NCBI RefSeq assembly: GCF_000419765.1
Contig: NZ_ATTQ01000004.1
Coordinates: 186,001-250,000, forward strand
From: Rhizobium mongolense USDA 1844
Lineage (GTDB): Bacteria > Pseudomonadota > Alphaproteobacteria > Rhizobiales > Rhizobiaceae
Length of the DNA: 64,000 nucleotides
Direction of reading: 5' to 3'
Of this stretch, positions 1 to 9,682 are shown in pieces. Positions within the stretch are counted from its first letter, which is position 1. Every line of letters begins with the position of its first letter. The translations under genes and the position numbers were made by a program. A model generated the notes under the pieces. The model saw only the letters and a program-made list of their open reading frames with translations. It was not told the DNA's origin and made no database searches.

Positions 1-246
1 GGTCTGAAACATCAGTCGGATGCCAATCTCAAGGCATTTGCGAAGCAGACAGCCAATTGGCCGCTCGTGCGAGAGGCCTGGATGGTGTCGGGCGAATCCG
101 ATTTTCTCTTGCAGTGCGTCGCTGAGAACCTAGCGGGCTTTCAGGATTTCGTGATCGAAGAGCTCACGGCCACGGAGAATGTGGATACCGTGCGGACGAT
201 GTTGACCATTCGACAGGTAAAGGATGTCTCTCTGGTAGACATTTAG
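1..246 (+). CDS. Lrp/AsnC-family regulator, C-terminal part (partial)
   Basis: The frame is open from the first base to a TAG at 244-246 and encodes the last 81 residues of a protein whose start lies before the window. The text (WPLVREAWMVSGESDFLLQC, then VIEELTATENVDTVRTMLTI) has the alternating strand-helix pattern of the Lrp/AsnC effector-binding (RAM) domain, including the G-x-x-D-F/Y-L-L segment and the final T-x-x-x-x-x-V-K tail. Such proteins sense amino acids and bind DNA as oligomers. The helix-turn-helix is outside the window, so neither regulated target nor ligand can be given. Confidence 0.8.
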   Translation, partial: GLKHQSDANLKAFAKQTANWPLVREAWMVSGESDFLLQCVAENLAGFQDFVIEELTATENVDTVRTMLTIRQVKDVSLVDI

Positions 247-342
247 ACATACTGGCGCGCGGTATCTCCGATTATCGACGATGCGGTCGCCAGTGCCTAT
301 CTCGAACGTTTCAAGCGCAGCCGTAACCGAGAGAATTGACCG

Positions 343-1422
343 CTACCGCCGAAGAAGGTCCTCATAGACGGCTTTCAATGCCGTGGCCTCGCCTTCCAGT
401 GCAAAATTTGCCCGCACATGCGCGAGCGCAATCTCGCCACGGGCGAGCGTCCTTTGTGGATCGGCGAGATAGGGTGCGATTGCCTTCGTGAGAGCTTCGC
501 CATCGCCGGCCTGAACGACGCTTCCGTTCGTCCCGTCCTCGATCATTTCGGCATAGGCTCCGGCGTCCGATGCCACAACCGCAGTCTCCGATGCCATAGC
601 TTCGAGAGGCGTCAGCCCGAAACCTTCATTTCGGGAAGGGGCAACATATAGGGTCAGGCGGCGGTACCAGACCTTGATGTCTGGCACTTCGCCCAGAAAG
701 ACGATCCGATCTTCAAGGCCGGCGGCGGCGATATCGGCCTTCAGCTTGTCGGCGAAAGCGGTATGCTCTGCCGTGACCCGGCCGGAGATCACCGCCGTCC
801 AATCCGGATGTTGCGGCAGCAGATCGATCATCGACCGAACGAATAGGTCGGTGCCTTTCTGATGCCTTATGCGGCCGAAGCAGCCCACGAGATACCTGCC
901 GGGCAGACCGGTGGCCTTTATGGTGTCCTCGGCGGTCCGGGGTGGATGGAAAAGTTCCAGATCGACGCCGTGGCGGATGACAATATGCGGCACCTGGAGG
1001 AAGGAGCCGGACCGCGCATTGGTCGCGACGACCGCGTCCATCCGGCGGATAAGCCAGCGCGTGTAGGCGGTATGGCGGCGCTGGGCGGCCGACGTAAAGA
1101 GCAGCTTCAATGGCATGCGCAAAACGTGCCGCAGCACGATACCAGCGGCCATCTCGTTGTTGCGGCGTGCGTGCCACACGCGCTGCCGGCGTCCGGCTGA
1201 CGGACGCCATGCGCCAAGAAGCTGTCTCCACGTCAGCTTCGGTAGGTCTTTCGGTAAGCCGGGGCCGAGCGTTGCAATCTTGATGCCGAGCCTGACCTGG
1301 AGGGGAATCAGCTGAACGATCGTCGACGTGACGCCGGAGAGGCGCTGCTTGAAGTTCGGTGCGATGATTTCGACGTCAGCTATATCCATCGCGGCCGGCT
1401 TGACCGTTTCCGCCACAGGCAA
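343..1422 (-). CDS. lpcC: LPS core mannosyltransferase, LpcC-like (GT4)
   Basis: A 359-residue GT-B glycosyltransferase. The N-terminus has the LpcC-type stretch APNFKQRLSGVTSTIVQLIP. The C-terminal Rossmann half shows the nucleotide-sugar part GCFGRIRHQKGTDLFV and the EX7E motif of GT4 retaining enzymes (SRNEGFGLTPLEAMAS). LpcC adds mannose to the inner core of rhizobial lipopolysaccharide at the cytoplasmic face of the inner membrane. The longest frame begins with TTG (1420-1422) directly after the greA stop. An ATG 11 codons later (1387-1389, MDIADVEIIAPNF) fits homologues at least as well, so the start is uncertain. It sits downstream of greA on the same strand with no gap and is probably co-transcribed. 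The symbol rests on recalled synteny and similarity, not on a search. Confidence 0.8.
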   Translation of the reverse strand: MPVAETVKPAAMDIADVEIIAPNFKQRLSGVTSTIVQLIPLQVRLGIKIATLGPGLPKDLPKLTWRQLLGAWRPSAGRRQRVWHARRNNEMAAGIVLRHVLRMPLKLLFTSAAQRRHTAYTRWLIRRMDAVVATNARSGSFLQVPHIVIRHGVDLELFHPPRTAEDTIKATGLPGRYLVGCFGRIRHQKGTDLFVRSMIDLLPQHPDWTAVISGRVTAEHTAFADKLKADIAAAGLEDRIVFLGEVPDIKVWYRRLTLYVAPSRNEGFGLTPLEAMASETAVVASDAGAYAEMIEDGTNGSVVQAGDGEALTKAIAPYLADPQRTLARGEIALAHVRANFALEGEATALKAVYEDLLRR

Positions 1423-1899
1423 TCAACCCCAGGAGATCGACAGGACTTCGTAGGCTTTCGAGCCGCCCGGTGCGATGACCTCGATGGAATCGCCGACTAC
1501 CTTGCCGATCAGCGCGCGGGCGATAGGGGAGGAGATGGAAATGCGGCCGGCTTTCACGTCGGCTTCCTGATCGCCGACGATCTGGTAGGTCTTTTCTTCC
1601 TCGGTGTCCTCGTCGACGAGTTTGACCTTGGCGCCGAACTTGATCTTGTCGCCGGACATCTTCGCAAGGTCGATCACTTCGGCGCGCGCCGTCAGGTCTT
1701 CGAGCTCGCTGATGCGGCCCTCGTTGTGGCTCTGCGCTTCCTTGGCTGCGTGATATTCGGCGTTTTCGGAAAGATCGCCATGGGCACGGGCTTCGGCGAT
1801 CGCTTCGATGATGCGCGGGCGCTCCTCCTGCTGACGCCAGCGCAGTTCTTCCTGCAGCTTGACGAAACCACCCTGTGTCATCGGAACCTTATCAACCAT
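1423..1899 (-). CDS. greA: Transcription elongation factor GreA
   Basis: A 158-residue protein, the normal GreA length. The N-terminal coiled coil starts [19 protein letters not shown] and carries the acidic tip region ([20 protein letters not shown]) with the D and E that stimulate RNA cleavage by backtracked RNA polymerase. The C-terminal FKBP-like domain follows ([20 protein letters not shown], then [14 protein letters not shown]). The ATG at 1897-1899 is preceded by AGGACAGGAA and gives the canonical start; the frame stays open a further 58 codons upstream, but that extension is not GreA-like. A hairpin with a U-rich run lies about 40 bp upstream in the leader. Confidence 0.97.
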   Translation of the reverse strand: MVDKVPMTQGGFVKLQEELRWRQQEERPRIIEAIAEARAHGDLSENAEYHAAKEAQSHNEGRISELEDLTARAEVIDLAKMSGDKIKFGAKVKLVDEDTEEEKTYQIVGDQEADVKAGRISISSPIARALIGKVVGDSIEVIAPGGSKAYEVLSISWG

Positions 1900-1939
1900 T
1901 TTCCTGTCCTTTGATCTTCGTGTCCTATAGTCAGGCAGC

Positions 1940-1970
1940 GACACAAAAGAAAACAGGTCCCGAAGGGGAC
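1940..1970 (-). terminator. Terminator-like hairpin in the greA leader
   Basis: On the minus strand GTCCC (1970-1966) pairs with GGGAC (1961-1957) around a 4-nt loop and is followed by CTGTTTTCTTTTGTG. The stem is short but the U-rich tract is good. It lies between the end of the DUF2235 gene and the greA start codon. It could end the upstream transcript or act as a leader terminator in front of greA. A TATAAG -10-like hexamer (2007-2002) lies just upstream, which favours a leader position. Confidence 0.45.
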
Positions 1971-2151
1971 TTCGGAACCGTGCAATAATCCTAATCGCCC
2001 GCTTATAGCAGATCGTTGCCGCCGATTTCCATAAAATTCGTAATGGCGCGCGCCCGGCTAACTGTCTGCTCACAGCACGCCGATCGCGTTGGTGAAGATG
2101 TGAGTCGGATCAAGCGCTTGGACGCGTGATCGAAGAGAGTGATTCAAGCCG

Positions 2152-3369
2152 TTAAGAAACGAAGTCAGGATTTGCTGGCAAATTCGGCGGATTGTAGGGG
2201 CCGGCATTCATCCGTTCCTTGACCGAGATATGGATCAGCGCATCGTGCGGAATGAAGCGTCGGTCGCTCAACGGGAAATAGACCGCATCCCGGTTGCTGT
2301 GCCTGCGCCAGGAATTTTCCGGCACGCGCCGCGGAATGTATTCGACGATTTTCCATCCGGCGGTCATGGAATCATGGATGGGAGCAGTGGCGTCCAGAGA
2401 CACATACTTCTTTCCGCCTTTTCCGAGCACGATGTCGTTGACGATGCGGGTGCGGTAGAGGAGCCCGGCCGGTTGCGTTTCCTGGATCATCCAGGCGAGG
2501 GGGATCTTGACTGCCCCGCTTTGCGCTTCCGGATAGCCGCCGCCGATATCGCCGTGGACGCCGGCGAACCAGACTTCCCGGAAATTCTGCTTCGCCACCG
2601 GTGCCTTCGGCCGGAACGGGCGGCCCCAATATTCCTGGTCCCGCTCCCAGAGCTCTGGCTGGAACATCGTCCGCCGTTCATCTATGGCGACTGCGTGCCG
2701 CACCCATTCGACGCTCGGGTTCTTGCGGGTGAAAGGATGGGTCTTGAACTGCGGAAACCATTTCCCCGTTTCGATCACTGAGGTCACCGTGTCGAAAAGA
2801 CCAAGCAGCTTGATCGGCGGGCGGTCGTTTCGGAGCATGCGTTCGTAGAGACGCATGGCGGCGAAAGCAGAGGACGGATCCTCGCCGCCATTTTCTGCAG
2901 CGCCGCCGGCTTTCTCTTCGTGCGCGGAAATTCCCTTGTAGGTCCTGTAGGCATAATCGAGCAGGTTGAGATGATGCCGGCTTGTAAGGCCGAAGGCATG
3001 GATGAAACCCGCTAGCACCCGCGCCGAATAAGCGCCACGGCTGAAGCCGAAGATGTAGATGCGGTCGCGGTCGGAATGCCGCCGAGCGGCGTCGGGCGGG
3101 CCGCGATCGTAGTTTTCGACCAGGAAGCGGTAAGCTTCCTTGACGTTCTGGTCGAGGCCCCAGCCCGTCGCGAGCCCGAAAACCTCATAGGATTTGCGAA
3201 GCAGTCTCGACCAGGCATTGGCCGCGCCGAACGTGCCGACGCCTGGATCGTAGTAGACGATCTGCGCATCCGAGCGTTTCAAGGTGCCGAACAGTCTGAC
3301 AATATTGGTCCGGTCGGCCGAAATCTCGTTCGATGTGCCATCGAACAGAATGACGATGTTCTTTGCCAT
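2152..3369 (-). CDS. DUF2235 alpha/beta-hydrolase-like protein
   Basis: A 405-residue protein with the DUF2235 start (NIVILFDGTSNEI, then TNIVRLFGTL), the YYDPGVGTFG segment and the nucleophile elbow GFSRGAYSARVLAGFI (G-F-S-R-G, serine nucleophile). A later Asp/His-rich section (FAGVHGDIGGGYPE) probably supplies the rest of the triad. The fold is shared with type VI secretion phospholipase effectors of the Tle1 kind. No signal peptide or T6SS gene is visible here, so a cytoplasmic housekeeping hydrolase is as likely. ATG at 3367-3369 is preferred over the TTG just before it. It lies between carB and greA on the same strand. The substrate is unknown. Confidence 0.85.
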   Translation of the reverse strand: MAKNIVILFDGTSNEISADRTNIVRLFGTLKRSDAQIVYYDPGVGTFGAANAWSRLLRKSYEVFGLATGWGLDQNVKEAYRFLVENYDRGPPDAARRHSDRDRIYIFGFSRGAYSARVLAGFIHAFGLTSRHHLNLLDYAYRTYKGISAHEEKAGGAAENGGEDPSSAFAAMRLYERMLRNDRPPIKLLGLFDTVTSVIETGKWFPQFKTHPFTRKNPSVEWVRHAVAIDERRTMFQPELWERDQEYWGRPFRPKAPVAKQNFREVWFAGVHGDIGGGYPEAQSGAVKIPLAWMIQETQPAGLLYRTRIVNDIVLGKGGKKYVSLDATAPIHDSMTAGWKIVEYIPRRVPENSWRRHSNRDAVYFPLSDRRFIPHDALIHISVKERMNAGPYNPPNLPANPDFVS

Positions 3370-3441
3370 CAATCGCTCCGACTGTACCGCCGCAACGGTA
3401 ACATCCGGGAGGTTTTACGGCAACTTCCGGTCGTCTAATGC

Positions 3442-6400
3442 TCAGAAATAGCTCTGCAGCGGGCGAACCTCGAGGTTGCCGGCCTTCAGCGCCTTGATCG
3501 CCTGGGCGGCTGCTTCGGCGCCGGCCATCGTCGTGTAATACGGCACCTTCTGCATCAGTGTCGCGCGGCGGAGTGACTTCGAATCGGAGATCGCCTTGTT
3601 GCCGTCCGTCGTGTTGATGACAAGTTGGACCTGGCGGTTGCGGATTGCATCCTCGATGTGTGGACGGCCTTCGAGCACCTTGTTGATCTTCGTCGCTTCG
3701 ATGCCATTTTCAGCCAAGAAGCGTTGCGTGCCGCCGGTGGCGAGTACCTTGAAACCTTCGTCTACAAGAACACGGATCGCGGGCAGCACTCGCGGCTTGT
3801 CGTGGTCGCGAACGGAGACGAAGACCGTCCCGTCACGCGGCAGTTCAACGCCGGCGCCGAGCTGCGACTTGGCGAAGGCAAGGGCGAAATCGGTGTCGAG
3901 GCCGATGACCTCCCCGGTCGAGCGCATTTCAGGCCCGAGCAGCGTATCGACGCCCGGGAAGCGGGCGAAGGGGAAGACGGCCTCCTTGACGGCGATATGC
4001 TTCAGGGCGCGCGGATCGGGCTTTTCACCGTAGGCGGCGAAGGCGGCATCCAGCTTCTCGCCGGCCATGACGCGGGCGGCGATCTTGGCAATCGGCGCGC
4101 CGATGGTCTTTGCCACGAACGGCACGGTGCGCGAGGCGCGCGGGTTGACTTCGAGTACGTAGACGGTGCTGTCCTTGATCGCGAACTGCACGTTCATCAG
4201 ACCGCCGACATTCAGCGCCTTGGCCATGGCCTTTGCCTGGCGCTCGAGCTCGTCGAGCAAGTCCCCCGACAGCGAGCGCGGTGGCAGCGAGCAGGCCGAG
4301 TCGCCGGAATGGATGCCGGCCTCTTCGATGTGCTCCATGATACCCGCGACGTAGACGTCATCGCCGTCGGAGAGGCAGTCTACGTCGACCTCGATGGCGT
4401 TCGTCAGGTAGCTGTCGAAGAGCAGCGGGTTCTTGCCGAGCAGCGTGTTGATCTGGCCGGTCTTGTCGTTCGGATAGCGCTGCTTGATGTCTTCCGGAAC
4501 CAGTTCCGGAACGGTGTCGAGCAGATAGGTCTGCAGCATCGATTCCGAGTGGATGATCTGCATGGCCCGGCCGCCGAGAACGTAGGAGGGGCGTACCACC
4601 AGCGGGAAGCCGATTTCGGCAGCGACGAGGCGAGCCTGCTCGACGGAATAGGCAATGCCGTTGTTCGGCTGGTTGAGGTCGAGCTTCATCAGAAGCTTCT
4701 GGAAGCGGTCGCGGTCTTCGGCAAGGTCGATCGCATCCGGCGCGGTGCCGAGGATCGGGATGCCGTTCTTTTCCAGCGCTTCGGCAAGCTTCAGCGGCGT
4801 CTGACCGCCGAACTGGACGATGACGCCGACGACCTCACCCTTTTCCTGCTCGGCGCGCAGGATCTCGATAACGTCTTCGGCCGTCAGCGGCTCGAAATAG
4901 AGGCGGTCGGAGGTGTCGTAGTCGGTCGAGACCGTTTCCGGGTTGCAGTTGATCATGATCGCTTCGTAGCCGGCATCCTTCAGTGCGAAGGCGGCGTGGC
5001 AGCAACAGTAATCGAACTCGATACCCTGGCCGATACGGTTCGGACCGCCGCCGAGGATGACGACCTTCTTGCGGTCGGAGACCTGCGCTTCGGAGCGGGC
5101 GGCGCCGACGAAGGGCGTTTCGTAAGTCGAATACATATAGGCAGTCGGCGAGGCGAATTCGGCCGCGCAGGTGTCGATGCGCTTGAAAACCGGGCGGACA
5201 TTCAGGCTGTTGCGAAGTTCGGCCACTTCTTTCGGACGCTTGTTCGTCAGCGTCGCGAGGCGCGCGTCCGAAAAGCCCATGGCCTTCAGCATACGCAGGT
5301 TTACCGCGTCGCTCGGTAGGCCATGCGCGCGGATACGGGCCTCCATGTCGACGATCGCCTTGAACTGGGCGATGAACCACGGGTCGATCTTGGAGCCCTC
5401 GTGAACCTCGGCCTCGCTCATGCCCTGGCGCAGCGCCTGGGCAACCATACGCAGGCGATCGGGCGTCGGCGTGCCGATCGCGGCGCGGATGGCGTTCTGG
5501 CTGGACTCGCCTTCCTCGACGTCTGGAATTTCGATTTCATCAAGGCCAGTCAGGCCCGTTTCGAGGCCGCGCAGCGCCTTCTGCAGGGATTCGGCGAAGG
5601 TGCGGCCGATCGCCATGACTTCGCCGACGGACTTCATCGCCGTCGTCAAGATTGGCGAGGCGCCCGGGAACTTCTCGAAGGCAAAGCGCGGGATCTTGGT
5701 GACGACATAGTCGATCGACGGTTCGAAGGAGGCGGGTGTGGCGCCACCGGTGATGTCGTTTTCCAGTTCGTCCAGCGTGTAGCCGATCGCGAGTTTCGCC
5801 GCGACCTTGGCGATTGGGAAACCGGTTGCCTTGGAGGCGAGCGCCGAAGAGCGCGAAACGCGCGGGTTCATCTCGATGACCACGAGGCGGCCGTCCTTTG
5901 GATTGACGGCGAACTGGACGTTTGAGCCGCCGGTCTCGACGCCGATCTCGCGCAGCACCGCAATCGAGGCGTTGCGCATGATCTGATATTCCTTGTCGGT
6001 CAGCGTCAGCGCCGGAGCGACGGTGATCGAGTCGCCGGTGTGGACGCCCATCGGATCAATGTTTTCGATCGAGCAGATGATGATGCAATTGTCCGCCTTG
6101 TCGCGGACAACTTCCATTTCATACTCCTTCCAGCCGAGGACCGACTCCTCGATCAGGACTTCGGTCGTGGGCGAAGCATCGAGGCCGCCGCCGACGATGT
6201 CGAAGAATTCCGAACGGTTGTAGGCAATGCCGCCGCCGGTGCCGCCGAGGGTGAAGGACGGGCGGATGATGGCTGGCAGGCCGACGTCATCGAGCGCCTG
6301 AGCGGCGATCGCCATTGCGTGGTTCAAATAGCGCTGCTTGCGGTCGCTCTCGCCCAGGTTCCACTGGTTTTCCAGATCGTCCAGCGCAGTGTCGAGTGCG

Positions 6401-6927
6401 GCGCCGGAGAGGCTTTCGCGCAGCTTTGTGCGCTCGGCCTCGTGCATCTTGCGGTCGGCGTCCTTGATGTCTGTGGCGTTCGCCAGCATCGAGCGCGGCG
6501 TTTCCAGCCCGATGCGGGCCATGGCTTCACGGAAGAGGGCGCGGTCTTCCGCCATGTCGATCGCGGCCGGCTTGGCGCCGATCATCTCGACATTGTAGCG
6601 GTCGAGCACACCCATGCGCTTTAGCGAAAGAGCCGTGTTCAGCGCCGTCTGGCCGCCCATGGTCGGCAGCAGCGCATCCGGCCGCTCCTTGGCGATGATC
6701 TTGGCGACGACTTCCGGGGTGATCGGCTCGACGTAGGTCGCGTCCGCGAGACCCGGGTCGGTCATGATTGTCGCCGGGTTGGAGTTGACAAGGATGACCC
6801 TGTAGCCTTCCTCCTTCAGCGCCTTGCAGGCCTGGGTGCCGGAATAGTCGAATTCGCAAGCCTGGCCAATGACGATCGGTCCCGCGCCGATGATGAGGAT
6901 CGATTTGATGTCTTGGCGCTTCGGCAT
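3442..6927 (-). CDS. carB: Carbamoyl-phosphate synthase large subunit
   Basis: A 1161-residue protein; the family is usually 1070-1165. It starts [20 protein letters not shown] and has two homologous ATP-grasp synthetase halves. The first has [14 protein letters not shown] and the metal site [20 protein letters not shown]; the second has [16 protein letters not shown] and [22 protein letters not shown]-terminal MGS-like allosteric domain follows ([20 protein letters not shown]). It makes carbamoyl phosphate from ammonia, bicarbonate and 2 ATP for arginine and pyrimidine synthesis, with CarA supplying ammonia from glutamine. carA lies about 8 kb away on the same strand, so the two subunits are not in one operon. 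Confidence 0.98.
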   Translation of the reverse strand: MPKRQDIKSILIIGAGPIVIGQACEFDYSGTQACKALKEEGYRVILVNSNPATIMTDPGLADATYVEPITPEVVAKIIAKERPDALLPTMGGQTALNTALSLKRMGVLDRYNVEMIGAKPAAIDMAEDRALFREAMARIGLETPRSMLANATDIKDADRKMHEAERTKLRESLSGAALDTALDDLENQWNLGESDRKQRYLNHAMAIAAQALDDVGLPAIIRPSFTLGGTGGGIAYNRSEFFDIVGGGLDASPTTEVLIEESVLGWKEYEMEVVRDKADNCIIICSIENIDPMGVHTGDSITVAPALTLTDKEYQIMRNASIAVLREIGVETGGSNVQFAVNPKDGRLVVIEMNPRVSRSSALASKATGFPIAKVAAKLAIGYTLDELENDITGGATPASFEPSIDYVVTKIPRFAFEKFPGASPILTTAMKSVGEVMAIGRTFAESLQKALRGLETGLTGLDEIEIPDVEEGESSQNAIRAAIGTPTPDRLRMVAQALRQGMSEAEVHEGSKIDPWFIAQFKAIVDMEARIRAHGLPSDAVNLRMLKAMGFSDARLATLTNKRPKEVAELRNSLNVRPVFKRIDTCAAEFASPTAYMYSTYETPFVGAARSEAQVSDRKKVVILGGGPNRIGQGIEFDYCCCHAAFALKDAGYEAIMINCNPETVSTDYDTSDRLYFEPLTAEDVIEILRAEQEKGEVVGVIVQFGGQTPLKLAEALEKNGIPILGTAPDAIDLAEDRDRFQKLLMKLDLNQPNNGIAYSVEQARLVAAEIGFPLVVRPSYVLGGRAMQIIHSESMLQTYLLDTVPELVPEDIKQRYPNDKTGQINTLLGKNPLLFDSYLTNAIEVDVDCLSDGDDVYVAGIMEHIEEAGIHSGDSACSLPPRSLSGDLLDELERQAKAMAKALNVGGLMNVQFAIKDSTVYVLEVNPRASRTVPFVAKTIGAPIAKIAARVMAGEKLDAAFAAYGEKPDPRALKHIAVKEAVFPFARFPGVDTLLGPEMRSTGEVIGLDTDFALAFAKSQLGAGVELPRDGTVFVSVRDHDKPRVLPAIRVLVDEGFKVLATGGTQRFLAENGIEATKINKVLEGRPHIEDAIRNRQVQLVINTTDGNKAISDSKSLRRATLMQKVPYYTTMAGAEAAAQAIKALKAGNLEVRPLQSYF

Positions 6928-7020
6928 GGGCGATATCCGTTTCTAGCTGCGCAAAAAGCCGGCCAGGGTGGGAGGCACCGGGTCGGTCGCGCACGAGGGG
7001 TCTTTTCAGGCTAGAAGCGG

Positions 7021-7049
7021 CTTATAGGCAAATGTATTTGCAAACGGAA
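7021..7049 (-). promoter_or_regulatory. Putative carB promoter with a 14-bp palindrome in its spacer
   Basis: On the minus strand TATAAG (7026-7021) is a good -10 box and TTCCGT (7049-7044) a weak -35 box, 17 bp apart. The spacer contains the perfect inverted repeat GCAAATGTATTTGC (7028-7041), centred between the boxes. It lies about 95 bp upstream of the carB ATG. No transcript data support it. Confidence 0.4.
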
Positions 7050-7099
7050 CCCCATAAATCGCGGAATCGACAGGAATCCGAAAACTCCTGAAATGCCGT

Positions 7100-8125
7100 T
7101 CACGGGCCGGGTACTACAATGACGCGTATCTCGCCGTTGCGTGCCGGATTGGCGATCGCTTCCGGCGCGTTATCAAGCCCGATCCGGCGGGAGATGAGAG
7201 GCTCGACCTTGATGACGCCAGTGGCGATCAGGTCCGCAGCGCGACCGTGGGTGAAGGGGTTCAGAAACGAGTTCACCAGCTTGATCTCGCGAAACAGCAG
7301 ATCGAAGGGCTGCATGGAAATCCTGGCGCCTTGCGGCATGACACCGAGGATCACGACGGTGCCGCCGCGGCGGGCGAGGAGAGGAGCCTGTTCCATGGTC
7401 TCCGCCACGCCGGCGCATTCGATCACCACATCGGCACCGCCCGGCAGAAGGCCCTGGTCAGCGGTGACCAGATTGACGACGTCGCCTGCTGAGGGGTCGG
7501 CCGTTGCCGTCGCGCCAAGGTCTTCGGCAAGCCGCCGTTTATCGGCGTTGCGCGTCACCAGCACGACACGCGTTGCACCGGCGAGCCGCGCAAGCTGCAC
7601 GACAAGTAGTCCGATCACGCCACCGCCGAGCACGGCCACGGATGCGCCTGCCCTGATCTTTGCCAGATCGACGCCGTGCAGACAGCAGGCGAGGGGTTCA
7701 CAAAAGGCGCCATGCAGCGGTGCGAGCGACTGAGGCAGTTCGAACGCCTGTTGCTCCGGCATGCAGACATACTCGGCAAAACCGCCATCCCGATGAATGC
7801 CGATCGCCTGCAGGTTCCGGCAGAGATTGACATGTCCGCGCTGGCACTCCGGGCAGCGTCGGCAGGCGATGTTCGGGTCGCCGGTCACCCGCATGCCGGG
7901 GCGAAAGGCGCTCACGCCTTGCCCAACGGCTTCGATGATGCCGACGAATTCGTGCCCGAGTGTCACCGGCGGCTTCGACGGAAATTCACCCAGGAAGAGA
8001 TGGCGGTCGGTGCCGCAGATGCCGCAGGCTTCGACCTTCACCAGCATTTCGCCAGGGCCTGGCACCGGCTTTTCCATTCGGCTTACCGCAAGCCGCCCCG
8101 TCGCTTCCAGGCGTACAGCTTTCAT
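7100..8125 (-). CDS. Zinc-dependent medium-chain alcohol/polyol dehydrogenase
   Basis: A 341-residue MDR-superfamily dehydrogenase. The catalytic zinc site is CGICGTDRHLF and GHEFVG. The structural zinc loop has four cysteines (CRRCPECQRGHVNLC). The Rossmann motif is VAVLGGGVIGLLVVQ. Overall it resembles sorbitol, threonine or galactitol dehydrogenases that oxidise a secondary alcohol with NAD(P)+. The start chosen is the second of two adjacent ATGs (8123-8125), because GGGAGGAC then sits at normal spacing. It stands alone between carB and a decayed regulator fragment, so nothing identifies the substrate. Confidence 0.88.
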   Translation of the reverse strand: MKAVRLEATGRLAVSRMEKPVPGPGEMLVKVEACGICGTDRHLFLGEFPSKPPVTLGHEFVGIIEAVGQGVSAFRPGMRVTGDPNIACRRCPECQRGHVNLCRNLQAIGIHRDGGFAEYVCMPEQQAFELPQSLAPLHGAFCEPLACCLHGVDLAKIRAGASVAVLGGGVIGLLVVQLARLAGATRVVLVTRNADKRRLAEDLGATATADPSAGDVVNLVTADQGLLPGGADVVIECAGVAETMEQAPLLARRGGTVVILGVMPQGARISMQPFDLLFREIKLVNSFLNPFTHGRAADLIATGVIKVEPLISRRIGLDNAPEAIANPARNGEIRVIVVPGP

Positions 8126-8197
8126 CATGTCCTCCCGCATCCTCTCCTTCAGTGAGGGCGAAAGCGGGAGTCACGTCAAGCATTTGGTGCATTTTCT

Positions 8198-8400
8198 TCA
8201 ACCGACGCAACGCCGCACCTTCGCCGCGCAGCTACGGCTGACCGGAATTTCGAAGCCGTCGCGCGTCAGGATAAGAAGGTTCCGTTTGTCCTGCTTCGAG
8301 CGCTCGACATGGGCATCGGCAGTCCCATGCGAGCGATGAACCTGCAGCCCGGCTGTGTCGCCCGGCTCCTTCAGCGTGTCGCTAAAGGAAAAGGAGCACG
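8198..8400 (-). pseudogene. Remnant of a LytTR DNA-binding domain protein
   Basis: Minus-strand translation gives DTLKEPGDTAGLQVHRSH, then a short gap, then RNLLILTRDGFEIPVSRS and KVRRCVG followed by a TGA at 8198-8200. This matches the end of LytTR response-regulator or inner-membrane LytTR proteins (LQVHRSHWV...VPVSRSY). The usual W of HRSHWV is replaced, and no upstream membrane or receiver part can be read, so it looks like a decayed 3' end. The rest of the 8126-8669 gap, up to the metallopeptidase gene, shows no convincing gene. Confidence 0.5.
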
Positions 8401-8669
8401 AGTTCGCGGCCGAGGCTTGTCACGACTTCGGTCTAGTGGTCTTGGACCGGTCTGTTCACTTTGGTGCCGGGGGCGATCATGAATGAGGTGATCTTCAGCG
8501 GGAACGATACGGTCGGCCATGGCCGGCATTGTGCACGGGACGATCGGTGCCATTCGCGCTTTGTCCGCGTCTAAAGCCCTTTGCCTGAAACCTGCTGGCC
8601 TTCACGCCGTCGCCGGATATATAATTGCCCTAGAGCGCATGCCTGCGCATCGCCAGGGGGAGAGTTCAG

Positions 8670-9602
8670 ATGGAATGGAAGGGGCGCCGCCAGTCGGACA
8701 ATGTCGAGGATCGCCGCGGTGATGCGACGGGTGGCGGGTTCGGCCGTAATCCGTTCGGCCGCAACGGCGGCTTCAGCTTTCCAACAGGCGGCGGTGTGGG
8801 ACGCAGGGGTGGCGGGCTTTCGATCGGCACGATCATCTTCCTCGTTGTCATCTATCTGATCTTCAAGGCGATGGGCATCGACCTGATGCAGGTGTTGGAT
8901 GGCGGCATGACGGGCGGCTCCGGCTACGAGCAGAGCCAATCGGAAGGCACTAGTACGCCCGCCGATGACGAAATGACCGCATTCATGCGTACCGTGCTGG
9001 CCGAGACCGAGGACACCTGGCAGGGCATCTTCCAGGCTCAGGGCAGGGATTATGAGGAGCCAAGACTGGTGCTCTTTGCAGAGGCGACGCGATCGGCCTG
9101 CGGTTTCGCATCCGCCGCCACCGGACCGTTCTATTGCCCCGGTGATCACAAGGTCTATCTCGACACCGCGTTCTTCCAGGAGCTCGAGAGCAAATTTGGC
9201 GCCTCCGGCGACTTCGCCGAAGCCTATGTCGTCGCCCATGAAGTCGGCCACCACGTCCAGAACCTGCTCGGCATCCTGCCGAAGTTCAACGAGGCGCGCC
9301 AGCGCATGAGCGAAGCCGAGGCCAATAAAATGTCGGTGCGCGTCGAGCTGCAGGCCGATTGCTTTGCAGGCATCTGGGGGAAATATACCGAGCAGAAAGG
9401 CATGCTCGATGCCGGAGACCTTGAAGAGGCGCTGAACGCTGCTCAGCAGATCGGCGATGACACGCTGCAGAAGCGCAGCCAGGGCTATGTCGTGCCGGAA
9501 AGCTTCAATCATGGCACCTCGGACCAGCGCATGCGCTGGTTCAAGCGGGGCTTCGACAGCGGCCAGCTCGCCGCCTGCGATACGTTCTCCGGGCCGGTTT
9601 GA
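8670..9602 (+). CDS. Neutral zinc metallopeptidase, YpfJ family
   Basis: A 310-residue protein. Residues 1-50 are Gly/Arg-rich and cytoplasmic, about 51-68 form one membrane segment (SIGTIIFLVVIYLIFKAMGI), and the rest is a periplasmic domain. The metal site HEVGH (about 190-194) is the HExxH of the YpfJ/neutral zinc metallopeptidase family, with further family blocks RSACGFASAATGPFYCPGD and LQADCFAGIW. The family length is about 290-320, so it looks intact. The substrate is unknown in general. It faces the aldo/keto reductase gene convergently across a palindromic spacer. Confidence 0.92.
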   Translation: MEWKGRRQSDNVEDRRGDATGGGFGRNPFGRNGGFSFPTGGGVGRRGGGLSIGTIIFLVVIYLIFKAMGIDLMQVLDGGMTGGSGYEQSQSEGTSTPADDEMTAFMRTVLAETEDTWQGIFQAQGRDYEEPRLVLFAEATRSACGFASAATGPFYCPGDHKVYLDTAFFQELESKFGASGDFAEAYVVAHEVGHHVQNLLGILPKFNEARQRMSEAEANKMSVRVELQADCFAGIWGKYTEQKGMLDAGDLEEALNAAQQIGDDTLQKRSQGYVVPESFNHGTSDQRMRWFKRGFDSGQLAACDTFSGPV

Positions 9603-9603
9603 G

Positions 9604-9660
9604 CGAGCATCTTTTGCTCGCCCTCTCCTCATTTTGACAGGGAGAGGGCTGGGGAGGGCG
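9604..9660. repeat. Two adjacent palindromes between convergent genes
   Basis: The first hairpin is GCGAGCA / TGCTCGC (about 9604-9622). The second is CCCTCTCCT / AGGGAGAGGG around a 9-nt loop (about 9622-9650), followed by CTGGGGAGGG. The second resembles the CT/GA-rich palindromes scattered through Rhizobium intergenic DNA. The pair lies between the convergent metallopeptidase and aldo/keto reductase genes and may act as a bidirectional terminator. Confidence 0.5.
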
Positions 9661-9682
9661 CTGCCAGCAGGAGCTTATGGCC

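Noticed and set aside
3625..5319. 564-codon plus-strand frame opposite carB
   Set aside because: Shadow of carB; no ribosome-binding site or domain.
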